This document shows, piece by piece, positions 43,155 through 50,840 of a stretch of DNA of 64,000 bases. The notes beneath the pieces were generated by a model that did no database searches, had not been told where the DNA came from, and saw only the letters and a list, made by a program, of their open reading frames with translations. Position numbers and translations under genes: made by a program. This stretch comes from an uncultured bacterium (GTDB lineage Bacteria; CSSED10-310; CALFER01): assembly GCA_937951895.1 (NCBI GenBank), contig CALFER010000020.1:124001-188000 (forward strand), given 5' to 3'. Position 1 is the first letter of the stretch. Every line of letters starts with the position of its first letter.

Positions 43155-44348
43155 TCATTGCACATGATTCGGCGTCGATTTCGTGCCTTTCGCGATGATT
43201 TCGACATATTCCCGGAACAAATAGCGCTTGTATCGCTGTTTTCCGGTAATTTCCTTTAAAATTCCGATTTTTTCGAATCGTTTGACCATTTCGTTGGCGG
43301 CTTCCTTCGACAGATGCATGGCGTCGATCACGGTATTGACGCTGATGATCGGTCGATTGAACAGCAGCTCGATCAGTTTGACCGCGAAGATGCTCGCCGA
43401 CGAATGCTCGTACAACCGGCTGAACAGGTGCTCTTTGAGCGCGATGATTTCGCGGGCCGTCTGGCTCGCCTGTGCCGAGGTATCCGCGACCCCCTCCAGA
43501 AAGAACAGGATCCAGCTCAGGATATCCCCCTCCGATCGCGCGTGCATGAGAAGATCGTAGTATTCGGAGCGGCGGCGCTTGAGGAACAGGCTGAGATACA
43601 GGAGGGGTTTGGTCAGAATTCCCCGGGCGATCAGGAAGAGAGTAATCAGCAGGCGGCCCATGCGGCCGTTGCCGTCGAGAAACGGGTGGATGGTTTCGAA
43701 CTGGTAGTGGATGAGCGCGATGCGGATGAGCGGCGGGAGGTCGTCGGGGGCGTTGATGAAGGCTTCGAGATCGTTCAGGGCGGGGAGCATGTCCGAGGGG
43801 GGCGGCGGCACGAAGATGGCCTCGTCGATCGACGCGCCGGACAGTCCGATCCAGTTCTGGACCGTGCGGAATTCGCCGGGATGCCGCCGGGCGCCGCGGG
43901 TGCCGTCGAGCAGGATCCGGTGGAGCGAGCGGAGCAGGTCGAGCGTCAGACCGGTTGCCGTGAGTTGCGCGATGCCCTCGTTGAGTGCCCGGATGTAGTT
44001 CACGACCTCGCGGATGTCGTTGACATCGTCTCGCGGAGTCAGATCGGATTCGAACTCGAGCACGCCTTCGAGGGACGCCTGGGTGCCTTCGATCTGGGAA
44101 CTCAGGAGAGCTTCCTTTTTGACGTACATGGCGATGAACAGATCGGGGTTCGGCAAGACCGCGGAGATGCCGTCGAGGCGTGCCAGGGCGCGATCGGCGC
44201 GTGAGAGGGCATTCTGGAGCGTGGAGTCGAACACGAGTGGCGGGTGAGCGGACAGGGGGCGGGGAATGAATGCGTGATAGCCGTCGGGCTGGAGGATCCA
44301 GGTACCGAGATGGCGAGGGGGGAGCGGGTCGGGTTTTAAGTCAGCCAC
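43155..44348 (-). CDS. Fic family protein (putative AMPylator)
   Basis: 397 residues. The Fic core motif HPFLDGNGRMGR is complete. An inhibitory-helix motif SSQIEG (S-x3-E-G type) occurs in the N-terminal region, as in self-inhibited class II Fic proteins. The C-terminal ~80 residues look like a winged-helix DNA-binding domain (ISVNTVIDAMHLSKEAANEMVKRFEKIGIL). Fic enzymes transfer AMP from ATP to protein hydroxyls. The start is GTG at 44348 with AGGAG nine bases upstream. It lies 32 bases upstream of the alpha-2-macroglobulin gene on the same strand. A symmetric sequence upstream may be its own operator. Confidence 0.9.
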   Translation of the reverse strand: MADLKPDPLPPRHLGTWILQPDGYHAFIPRPLSAHPPLVFDSTLQNALSRADRALARLDGISAVLPNPDLFIAMYVKKEALLSSQIEGTQASLEGVLEFESDLTPRDDVNDIREVVNYIRALNEGIAQLTATGLTLDLLRSLHRILLDGTRGARRHPGEFRTVQNWIGLSGASIDEAIFVPPPPSDMLPALNDLEAFINAPDDLPPLIRIALIHYQFETIHPFLDGNGRMGRLLITLFLIARGILTKPLLYLSLFLKRRRSEYYDLLMHARSEGDILSWILFFLEGVADTSAQASQTAREIIALKEHLFSRLYEHSSASIFAVKLIELLFNRPIISVNTVIDAMHLSKEAANEMVKRFEKIGILKEITGKQRYKRYLFREYVEIIAKGTKSTPNHVQ

Positions 44349-44376
44349 GCCGGACGTCTCCTGGGGATCGATCGTT

Positions 44377-44421
44377 TAAGTCAACTCAACCGGACTTATA
44401 TCACGCGTCGTCGTGTAAGTC
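44377..44421. promoter_or_regulatory. Three TAAGTC/GACTTA half-sites upstream of fic
   Basis: TAAGTC at 44377-44382, its inverse GACTTA at 44393-44398 and TAAGTC again at 44416-44421. A further GACTTA occurs inside the first fic codons (44335-44342). The inverted pair and repeats suggest a repressor operator, possibly for the Fic C-terminal winged helix. Inference from spacing and symmetry only. Confidence 0.35.
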
Positions 44422-44482
44422 CAGATGTGTGGTCGTACAGGGTGAACATCGTCGCTTGCAGGTCAGGCGGGTCACCGAACGC

Positions 44483-44860
44483 TCATGACGATATTTCGGA
44501 TTGTTTTTTTCTCTTCTTCCATTTGGATGCGACGCTCAGGATGAGATACCAGCAGGCAACCGGAAGCAGCCATCCGATCGCATTTCGGGGGCATGGTAGT
44601 ATTTCGAGATCATAGATCAGTTCCACAATCCCCAGCAATGTCGTAACGCACAGAGCCGGTGCGAACCATCCCCAGTAGATTACCCACATGATTGCGACGA
44701 CAGGTGTTGCCACCCATATGGGCGGGCGATAGAACGGTTCGAGGAACTCAAGAAACATCATCAGGCATCTGAATGGGATCATGAGAATAATCCCCCAGAG
44801 AGCAAGCAACAGAATCTTCACGTGTTCGGGCCAACGTCGAATTTCTGGAACAGGTGTCAT
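44483..44860 (-). CDS. Small membrane protein of unknown function
   Basis: 125 residues with about four hydrophobic segments (HVKILLLALWGIILMIPF, PPIWVATPVVAIMWVIYWGWF, CVTTLLGIVELIYD, WLLPVACWYLILSVA) and a basic C-terminus KWKKRKKQ. The start at 44860 has AGGAGG six bases upstream; the longer frame from 44911 begins with TTG and lacks one. No family recognised. It lies between fic and a divergent secreted protein. Confidence 0.55.
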   Translation of the reverse strand: MTPVPEIRRWPEHVKILLLALWGIILMIPFRCLMMFLEFLEPFYRPPIWVATPVVAIMWVIYWGWFAPALCVTTLLGIVELIYDLEILPCPRNAIGWLLPVACWYLILSVASKWKKRKKQSEISS

Positions 44861-45064
44861 CAGGCGCCTCCTGACGGGATCCACGACCGCCTCTTCCGAT
44901 ATCATCAGCAAGTTGGAGAGTGTATCAGCCGGACAGAACGAGAGTCAACAGGAAAGCCCGCACACCGGTGCATGCAACTCCAGCGGAAAGGCGTCGACCG
45001 GGTGGCCGGGAGACCCGGTACGGTTACGATCGAGCGCTCAATCGCGCGTACGCTCCTGTTGGTT

Positions 45065-45093
45065 TTGACGAACGGCATCCCGGCATTTATGAT
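45065..45093 (+). promoter_or_regulatory. Predicted sigma70 promoter for the WCRKC repeat protein
   Basis: TTGACG (45065-45070) and TATGAT (45088-45093) with a 17-base spacer, 30 bases before the ATG at 45124. Confidence 0.6.
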
Positions 45094-45123
45094 GGTTTCG
45101 ATAATCATCAAAGGAGAACCTCA

Positions 45124-46020
45124 ATGATGAAATCGAACAACCGGACATCAGAAACGATTGTGAACATCTTCATTGTGTCACTGGTCATCGTCATGATTCA
45201 GCTGACAATGCCGTCGGTCGCTTCGGCTCAGCAGGATACCGCTCAGCAAGCCAGGCTGCTCTGGGCAATCGGGAACCAGATGGGGGCCGTACACTGGGCG
45301 GCTTATTACAATGACGCGGAGAACACCCGGATCGGACTGGAGAACATTGTTCAGTTGCTTCGTTCAAACGCTTGCATTGACGCTTCGTCGTGGGAAGCGC
45401 TTCTGACACGACTGAAAAATGGCGCAACCCCGAAGTCCCTGTTTGCCGATATCAATGCGCTCGAAGCTCCGACATACGACCCTGGTTCTTTCGGCATTAC
45501 ACGATTCGCCTGCACCTGCACACAGGGGATCGCCACGCCGCATGTGCAACCGGGCGATGACGAGGTGTCCGTCGGCAATGCGCACGACGGGAGAAAGAGT
45601 TTCAACTACGTGCTGGCTCACGATATCCAGATACCGTACGGGCAGGACAACTGGCGCTGGTGCCGGAAGTGTCAGGCGTTGTTTTATGGCGGACACGCAG
45701 AAGGCGTCTGCCCCAAGGGCGGAACGCACGATCGGGGCCCCAGCTATAATTATGTGCTCGCGCACGACACACAGATCGCAAACGGGCAGGACAACTGGCG
45801 TTGGTGCCGGAAATGCGAATCGCTTTTTTACGCCGCCAATGGCGCGGGGGCCTGCCCGGCCGGGGGAAATCATGACCAGACCGGCAGTTTCAATTATGTG
45901 CTGACTCATGATACGCAGATCCAGAACGGTCAGGACAACTGGCGCTGGTGTCGAAAGTGTCAGGGGCTGTTTTACGGAGGATATGACGGCGGACTCTGCC
46001 CGGCATCAATGGCACCCTGA
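45124..46020 (+). CDS. Secreted protein with three 48-residue WCRKC repeats
   Basis: 298 residues. Signal peptide (IVSLVIVMIQLTMPSVASAQ), then a helical domain of ~95 residues, then a short CTCT segment. Three tandem repeats start at residues 159, 207 and 255 with an exact 48-residue period, each with SFNYVLAHD, GQDNWRWCRKC, LFYGG and CPxGG. Each unit has two close Cys (CRKC) and a third in CP, suggesting a structural metal or disulfide site. The last repeat ends early after CPASMAP. AAAGGAG precedes the start. Similar W-C-x-K-C repeats occur, as far as I recall, in actinobacterial and fungal secreted proteins; function unknown. Confidence 0.75.
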   Translation: MMKSNNRTSETIVNIFIVSLVIVMIQLTMPSVASAQQDTAQQARLLWAIGNQMGAVHWAAYYNDAENTRIGLENIVQLLRSNACIDASSWEALLTRLKNGATPKSLFADINALEAPTYDPGSFGITRFACTCTQGIATPHVQPGDDEVSVGNAHDGRKSFNYVLAHDIQIPYGQDNWRWCRKCQALFYGGHAEGVCPKGGTHDRGPSYNYVLAHDTQIANGQDNWRWCRKCESLFYAANGAGACPAGGNHDQTGSFNYVLTHDTQIQNGQDNWRWCRKCQGLFYGGYDGGLCPASMAP

Positions 46021-46048
46021 CAGAGGCCGACAGACGCACATTTAGCTT

Positions 46049-47167
46049 CTACCACACCACGTCCCGCACCGAGATTTCTCCCACCACACGGGTGATTCCG
46101 GGATCGGTGATGGCGGCCAGGAACCACGCCTCACCGCCGCCCCCCAGGTCCGGCCAGGGAACCGGTTCGATGATCCGTCGGGTATAGACGCCGCGGGGGA
46201 TGCTCATCGAGTAGGAATCGATCCCGGATGGTCCGGGCGTCCAGCTCGGTGCAAAGAAGAGCATTCCGCCCACATCCAGAATCACGAAAATACGATGATT
46301 CTCGAGAACATCCGGGCGGGCGTTGGTGATTTCCAGATCGAGATAAAATGCATCGCTTGACAGGATCGGGTTCTGAGGTGCAATCAGGCGGACTCCTGTT
46401 GTATCGCAGCATGGGGTCGGCGTGGCGATCCGGTGCAGTCTGATTTCGATGGAGTCGAATGACGGTGACGATGACTGCCATACATGTTGCGGCTCATAGC
46501 CCTCTTTTGTCACGGTGATATCCACGTCATTCAGGCTGTAGTAGATGATATAGAGTCTGCACAGTCCGTCTGATCCGGTCATGCAGTCTCCGGATGCTCC
46601 GACCCATCCGTTGATGTCCATATGGACGTTTGCGCCGCTGACCCAATTGTAGCCGGGTGTCGATGCGTCAAAAACGGTGACCTCGCGTTCCCATGTGCCC
46701 GTTGCGACCGGCGGCTGAGTTCGGGTCGGAGTGGGGGATGGCGTGGGGGATTCTGCGGGAATTTCGGTCGGAATCATCTCGACCCGGATCGAATCTTCCT
46801 GCGGCAGGACGGGAAAGCGAGCCAGCCAGGGATGATATCCGTCCCGGCTGACCGACAGGTCCACCCATTGCGCCTGATAGTAAAAAGCGGTCACCGTGCA
46901 CGCGCCGTCGGGACCGGTCGTGCAGGATCCCGGTGCGGCCCAGGGATCGTCGACCGGGAGAGCCTGTGCGGAGGCCTGGTCGATCGGTTCGGGTGTATAT
47001 GCGCTATTTACGATCTCGAGTGCCCGCTGCCAGCGGCCGGTGGGACAGGGAGGGGGGGTTCCCTCCGGAGTGGGGGTGGGTGATGGAGCGCCGGCGAAGA
47101 CCGGTATCGACAGCGCGCTGACCAGCAGAATGACAAGTGATTTGAATATTTTCTGACGCACGATCAT
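46049..47167 (-). CDS. Secreted protein: Thr-Pro linkers, two carboxypeptidase-regulatory-like domains and conserved C-terminal module
   Basis: 372 residues. Signal peptide (LVILLVSALSIPVFA), then a PTPTPEGTPPP linker. Two related beta domains follow, each ending in a Gly-Tyr turn (TVTAFYYQAQWVDLSVSRDGYHP and LYIIYYSLNDVDITVTKEGYEP), like carboxypeptidase-regulatory/CNA-B type repeats. The final ~110 residues have FYLDLEITNARPD and FVILDVGGMLFFAPSW and end ISVRDVVW, homologous in pattern to the C-terminal parts at 32700-34241 and 10954-11721. GGGAGG precedes the start. Converges with the WCRKC protein, 28 bases apart. Confidence 0.75.
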   Translation of the reverse strand: MIVRQKIFKSLVILLVSALSIPVFAGAPSPTPTPEGTPPPCPTGRWQRALEIVNSAYTPEPIDQASAQALPVDDPWAAPGSCTTGPDGACTVTAFYYQAQWVDLSVSRDGYHPWLARFPVLPQEDSIRVEMIPTEIPAESPTPSPTPTRTQPPVATGTWEREVTVFDASTPGYNWVSGANVHMDINGWVGASGDCMTGSDGLCRLYIIYYSLNDVDITVTKEGYEPQHVWQSSSPSFDSIEIRLHRIATPTPCCDTTGVRLIAPQNPILSSDAFYLDLEITNARPDVLENHRIFVILDVGGMLFFAPSWTPGPSGIDSYSMSIPRGVYTRRIIEPVPWPDLGGGGEAWFLAAITDPGITRVVGEISVRDVVW

Positions 47168-47728
47168 GCAAACCTCCCGGAGAGAGTGTCCGAGACTGGT
47201 GATTGCATCACGAATGCCAGGGCTCGGGATTGCAGCGTCTACAGTCGTTTGCGCGGTGCGGGTGTTTTGTTTGCGGGTTCCGATCCGGCGAGAATTACAT
47301 TTTTCGTAAGTGACGGAGTAATCAAGGGGATTGCTGGCTCGGGAGGAAATGGGAATGGCATTGGGATCGATCTGACTGAAAGATGCAGGGGAGTTTGTGA
47401 TTGCACCGATTACAAAATGATTGTACAGTTATGAAAGGTAAGTATTCGGAAATACTCACTTGTGATTGACGCGTGCGAGTGGATCCGGCTGATCATATTT
47501 TGCTTGCCAGATTAACAACGATCAGTTTCGTAACAGACGGGTGCATTCAAGAGCAGCAGTGCTGATTCGTAAGATTTAAAAGCTGGATATTGGGGGGTTT
47601 GTTACCTACAACACAACATGCAGAATGCGACTTAATGAAAGGCGCAATTCGTTAGAATGGAAAAAAATGTATTATTTTAAAATGGTTATGTCCTGTTTTC
47701 ACCCGTTTTAAGCAAGGAGTTCGATCGA
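47168..47728. other. AT-rich intergenic stretch upstream of the TAC module
   Basis: About 560 bases without a convincing gene. Composition shifts to AT-rich around 47440-47720, with runs such as GGAAAAAAATG and TATTATTTTAAAAT close to the toxin start. The promoter of the TAC operon should be here, but no good -35/-10 pair stands out. The shift marks the boundary of a probable acquired segment. Confidence 0.5.
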
Positions 47729-48208
47729 GTGCGCTTGAATCAGGATGAACTTATAAGTAAACTTTATGAGATGGTTCGGGATGACCGGTCATTGCTCGTG
47801 GAGGGAACCAGAGAGATCATGATTGTGTTTGCGCAAAGGGAGAATGGAAAACGTGAGGCGTCTGATTTCCTGCATGAAATCAGAACGAGCGATAAGCGGG
47901 GAAATCAAGCGATCGCAACCTATCAAAGAATCTTTCAGTCGATCGGGAAATCGGGCATCATTCACAACGAACAAGTTTTCAGGCAGCTTGAAAACTCTGA
48001 GGGCATCTGGGAAATCAAAGAACACCATCTCGTCACTCGGATGTTTTGTTTTTTTCTGAGAGGCGAGCAACCTCGGATGCCTGTATTTTTATGTCTCGCG
48101 TTTGGAATTCACAAACCGGGCAAGCGTCATCTTGAGCATGAAGCCATTCATCGCGCGAAAGCGATTCGAGCCGAGTTTATTAATGTAATCAACAGGAGAT
48201 CGTTCTGA
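47729..48208 (+). CDS. HigB/RelE-like toxin of a toxin-antitoxin-chaperone (TAC) module
   Basis: 159 residues. The C-terminal half fits the HigB / phage Gp49-like RelE fold: GIWEIKEHHLVTRMFCFFLRG, then a hydrophobic strand VFLCLAFGIHKPGKR, and a terminal helix EAIHRAKAIRAEFI. Family members are ribosome-dependent mRNA endonucleases. The start is GTG at 47729 with AAGGAG nine bases upstream. The toxin gene comes first and the antitoxin begins one base after its stop, the order typical of higBA and TAC operons. Confidence 0.75.
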   Translation: MRLNQDELISKLYEMVRDDRSLLVEGTREIMIVFAQRENGKREASDFLHEIRTSDKRGNQAIATYQRIFQSIGKSGIIHNEQVFRQLENSEGIWEIKEHHLVTRMFCFFLRGEQPRMPVFLCLAFGIHKPGKRHLEHEAIHRAKAIRAEFINVINRRSF

Positions 48209-48209
48209 T

Positions 48210-48701
48210 ATGGGCAAGAATGTAGCCGGAAGTTTTTTTGATGAGGTGCTGTTGGAGCCGTCCTATCCGCAGACCTATGAAGAAGAGCGGGTCGTGATCG
48301 ATTTTGCGGAAGCACTTGCATCGTATATGGCGGAAAAGTCTCTGAGCATGGATCGGCTGGCAAAGAAACTGAATGTGAGCAAATCGTATGTGTGTCAGAT
48401 CCTGAAAGGGAAGCGTAACATCTCTCTGCGGAGTGCAGCCAGGTATCTTTACAAACTGGGGCTTCGCCTGAAAATGGAGGTTGAGGCGATTGAAACGCTC
48501 TCGGGATCGGGAAAAGAGGACATCTTCACAGATAGACTGTCGTCCTGGTCCGAGAAAGAAACGACCTTGGACTATCGGATGTTGATCATCAATCACATTG
48601 TTCGGCAAGAAACCGGAGATCGATTGCAAAGGGACGGTGCGTTTTCATATTCCGGCCATTCCGGTGACGAGCGCGTTGATTCTCTGGTTTTTGCTGCTTG
48701 A
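48210..48701 (+). CDS. HigA-like Xre-family antitoxin with C-terminal extension
   Basis: 163 residues. An HTH_3 (Cro/CI-type) domain covers residues ~40-90: MDRLAKKLNVSKSYVCQILKGKRNISLRSAARYLYKLGL. A ~65-residue C-terminal tail (SEKETTLDYRMLIINHIVRQE...) follows. In characterised TAC systems such a tail is the chaperone-addiction region that makes the antitoxin depend on its SecB-like partner; that role is inferred here. It presumably represses the operon and neutralises the toxin. Confidence 0.8.
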   Translation: MGKNVAGSFFDEVLLEPSYPQTYEEERVVIDFAEALASYMAEKSLSMDRLAKKLNVSKSYVCQILKGKRNISLRSAARYLYKLGLRLKMEVEAIETLSGSGKEDIFTDRLSSWSEKETTLDYRMLIINHIVRQETGDRLQRDGAFSYSGHSGDERVDSLVFAA

Positions 48702-48714
48702 TTGGAAGGACGAG

Positions 48715-49209
48715 ATGGAACCGGCTTCGAACACAGGGATCGTATTTGAGCGAATCAATTTATTGGAACTCACATACAAGACCAATCCTGCTTTCAAGGG
48801 TGCGTTAGTACTTCCTGAGATCCTACCTTCGTATCATTATCAGATCAGCATGGATGAGAAGCGACAACGGAAGGTTTTGCAATGCGTATTGTCATGCGAG
48901 TTTTTGAGTAACAAGAGTGAGACACCATTTACCTTCTCGCTGACGATGCTCGCCATTTTTCATTCAGAATTGGAGATTCCGTATCCTTTGGAGGAGTTTG
49001 CCAAACTTCAGGCACCGGCTTACATGATGCCGTATGTGCGAGAGTTGGTATCCAGCATCACCGCAAGAACAATTTATCCGACATTGAATCTGCCTCCGAT
49101 CAACTTGATCAGTTTGCTTGGAAAACAGATAGGGAGCCAAAAGGGAGGAGCAATCGCCTCCATGAAATCGCCTCCACGAAGACACAAGAAAAAGAAAGAT
49201 GAGAGATAA
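48715..49209 (+). CDS. SecB-like chaperone of the TAC module
   Basis: 164 residues. The C-terminal part matches the SecB fold: FAKLQAPAYMMPYVRELVSSIT then YPTLNLPPINLISLLG (SecB consensus: APxxLFPYxRExIxxLTxxGGFPPLxLxPINF). The N-terminal beta strands (TFSLTMLAIFHSELE) fit as well. It starts 13 bases after the antitoxin stop, with GGAAGGA upstream. In the Mycobacterium tuberculosis TAC system the SecB-like protein folds and protects the antitoxin; the same role is expected here. A highly basic Lys/Arg tail is an addition. Confidence 0.75.
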   Translation: MEPASNTGIVFERINLLELTYKTNPAFKGALVLPEILPSYHYQISMDEKRQRKVLQCVLSCEFLSNKSETPFTFSLTMLAIFHSELEIPYPLEEFAKLQAPAYMMPYVRELVSSITARTIYPTLNLPPINLISLLGKQIGSQKGGAIASMKSPPRRHKKKKDER

Positions 49210-49720
49210 GAAAAATATTAATCTTACAATGACACTCAAGATTGTATTTGTTGCACCGCTTGTATTTTTGGTCATTGCCTATGGTTTAATTATATGGATC
49301 TTCAGATTCTCAGAACCGTCGATCTCAATTTCGGAAAAGCATGGGGCGCTTGTGATCGAGAATGTGTTTCTTGGTGAATATTCCCTGGGATTTACGGAAG
49401 TTGAAAATAATGAACTATCGACCGGGCAAACGGTGATTCATGCAGTTCGCGGAAAGAGCACAACTCTCGATCAACTGATTCTTGATCCTGAATCAGACAT
49501 CGCCTCTTCGTTTCTGCAATCAGGTTGGACGATCATATCAAAGAATCCGAGTCAATTTGTGATGACGGGCGCATCTTACAAGTTAGTCCTTCGTGGAAAC
49601 AACGGATTCGGAGTTGAAATTAAATCGACAAAATTTATTAGTGTTCCACAGCTCGATACGCAACAGGTGTTTAACGGATCGCTCCAGCAGCCGATCCGCT
49701 TGGCGTCTCGCAGAGATTAA
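49199..49720 (+). CDS. Membrane-anchored hypothetical protein downstream of the TAC module
   Basis: 173 residues. A basic N-terminus followed by one membrane helix (IVFVAPLVFLVIAYGLIIWIF), then a ~135-residue extracytoplasmic, mostly beta domain (ISISEKHGALVIENVFLG, FVMTGASYKLVLRG). No family recognised. It overlaps the SecB-like gene by 11 bases, so it is probably translated with the TAC operon, which makes it a candidate extra component or cargo. Confidence 0.6.
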   Translation: MRDKKNINLTMTLKIVFVAPLVFLVIAYGLIIWIFRFSEPSISISEKHGALVIENVFLGEYSLGFTEVENNELSTGQTVIHAVRGKSTTLDQLILDPESDIASSFLQSGWTIISKNPSQFVMTGASYKLVLRGNNGFGVEIKSTKFISVPQLDTQQVFNGSLQQPIRLASRRD

Positions 49721-49739
49721 GCGATGGAGGGTACATGAA

Positions 49740-50444
49740 ATGAGGATGCAATTTCTTGGCGACAGCCGTGACGCTTTCAAGTGGGATCTTCTGCATCAGG
49801 TTGTCACCGGCGCAGTTCCCCGATTTGCTGGCTTAGTTGTCGTGCCCATGCGTACGCCGGATGACGCGCACTTGTCTCACGGAAAGACACCTGCTGCGCG
49901 GTTTCCCTGCCATCCTGCCATCCTGCGCTTTGTCGAGGGTCTTCGCACCGAACCGCGCGAACTGGAGAGAATCGCGGGTCTCGGTGCAATCGAAGGTCTT
50001 CCGGCGTTTCCGGTTCAAGTATTCGAGCCGCAGCGGGAGTTCGGATTTGGCTGGCGCAGAGCGCAGTACTGGCAAGACCTTACCGGTTCTGATCTGGATG
50101 GCAAACTCGTGTTTCTAGACCCGGATAACGGCTTCGAGTCCGCCGGAACTGCCGGAACTCGCCATGTTCGGTTCGGAGAGGCGGACTTTCTCCTTCGTTC
50201 GCTGCCGCCGACTTCTGCACTCTGTGTGTTTCATTATCGGCCGCAAGGTCAGTCCTGGGACTTGGTATTCGGCCGCATCGAAGCTGGAATTCCAGCCGAC
50301 ACCGCGATGCACTCGATCTATAACGGTCAGCTCGGGTTTGTATTCTTGTCTGGGCCAGCAACAGGCACACGAATCAAGGCGGTACTATCCGCATACAGGG
50401 CAACCCACGCTTTCCTGCATGGTCGCTCGTGCGATGCTGGCTAA
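49740..50444 (+). CDS. Hypothetical protein, possibly nucleic-acid or defence related
   Basis: 234 residues, no family assigned with confidence. Recognisable pattern: MQFLGDSRDAFKWDLLHQVV at the N-terminus, central GKLVFLDPDNGFES and a later ALCVFHYRPQGQSW. The acidic DPDNG turn plus a strand-ending H resembles a group of uncharacterised proteins whose members I recall near phage and defence genes; that recollection is weak. GGAGGG lies eight bases before the ATG at 49740. Base composition returns to GC-rich here, so it may have a different origin from the TAC genes just upstream. Confidence 0.55.
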   Translation: MRMQFLGDSRDAFKWDLLHQVVTGAVPRFAGLVVVPMRTPDDAHLSHGKTPAARFPCHPAILRFVEGLRTEPRELERIAGLGAIEGLPAFPVQVFEPQREFGFGWRRAQYWQDLTGSDLDGKLVFLDPDNGFESAGTAGTRHVRFGEADFLLRSLPPTSALCVFHYRPQGQSWDLVFGRIEAGIPADTAMHSIYNGQLGFVFLSGPATGTRIKAVLSAYRATHAFLHGRSCDAG

Positions 50445-50608
50445 CCTATTGTTTCAACGGCATGCTTGTTGCGCCACGGCTCGCTTTGTTCAGTGAGTGT
50501 TCGCGCCTCCTGGGCTTCGACTGGTCGGGACTCTCACCGCAGCAGGGATTTACCCCGCTCGACCCGACCGCTCAGCCCGAACGGGCGAGGAGTTGGGTTT
50601 TGCCAAAT

Positions 50609-50770
50609 GCTCCCTTCGACACGCTCAGGGAGCGGGGGCTTCGCCAAAAGCTCCCTTCGACACGCTCAGGGAGCGGGGGCTTCGCCAAAAGCTCCCTTCG
50701 ACAGGCTCAGGGAGCAGGGGCTTCGCCAAAAGCTCCCTTCGACACGCTCAGGGAGCAGGGGCTTCGCCAT
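50609..50770. repeat. Four tandem copies of a 41-bp hairpin-forming repeat
   Basis: Units begin at 50609, 50650, 50691 and 50732, exactly 41 bases apart and almost identical. Each contains GCTCCCT...AGGGAGC, a perfect seven-pair stem around TCGACACGCTC, followed by GGGGGCTTCGCC. The third copy has CAGGCTC instead of CACGCTC. The core CCCTTCGAC...GCTCAGGG resembles a widely dispersed bacterial intergenic palindrome. A degenerate version lies just upstream. Lies between two genes on the + strand; the rest of 50445-50840 shows no gene. Confidence 0.85.
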
Positions 50771-50840
50771 TGATTTTCTTTCCCCATTCGGGCATAATTT
50801 ACTTAAGCATCGAGATTTCCGATTCACTCAGGAGGCCCCC

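Noticed and set aside
50466..50840. N-terminal extension of the GGDEF protein through the 41-bp repeats
   Set aside because: It would encode a tandem peptide from the DNA repeat; a good ribosome site and ATG at 50841 precede a proper membrane helix.
47168..50840. Integrated prophage or transposon
   Set aside because: The AT shift and TAC genes suggest acquisition, but no integrase, transposase, terminal repeats or tRNA attachment site was found.
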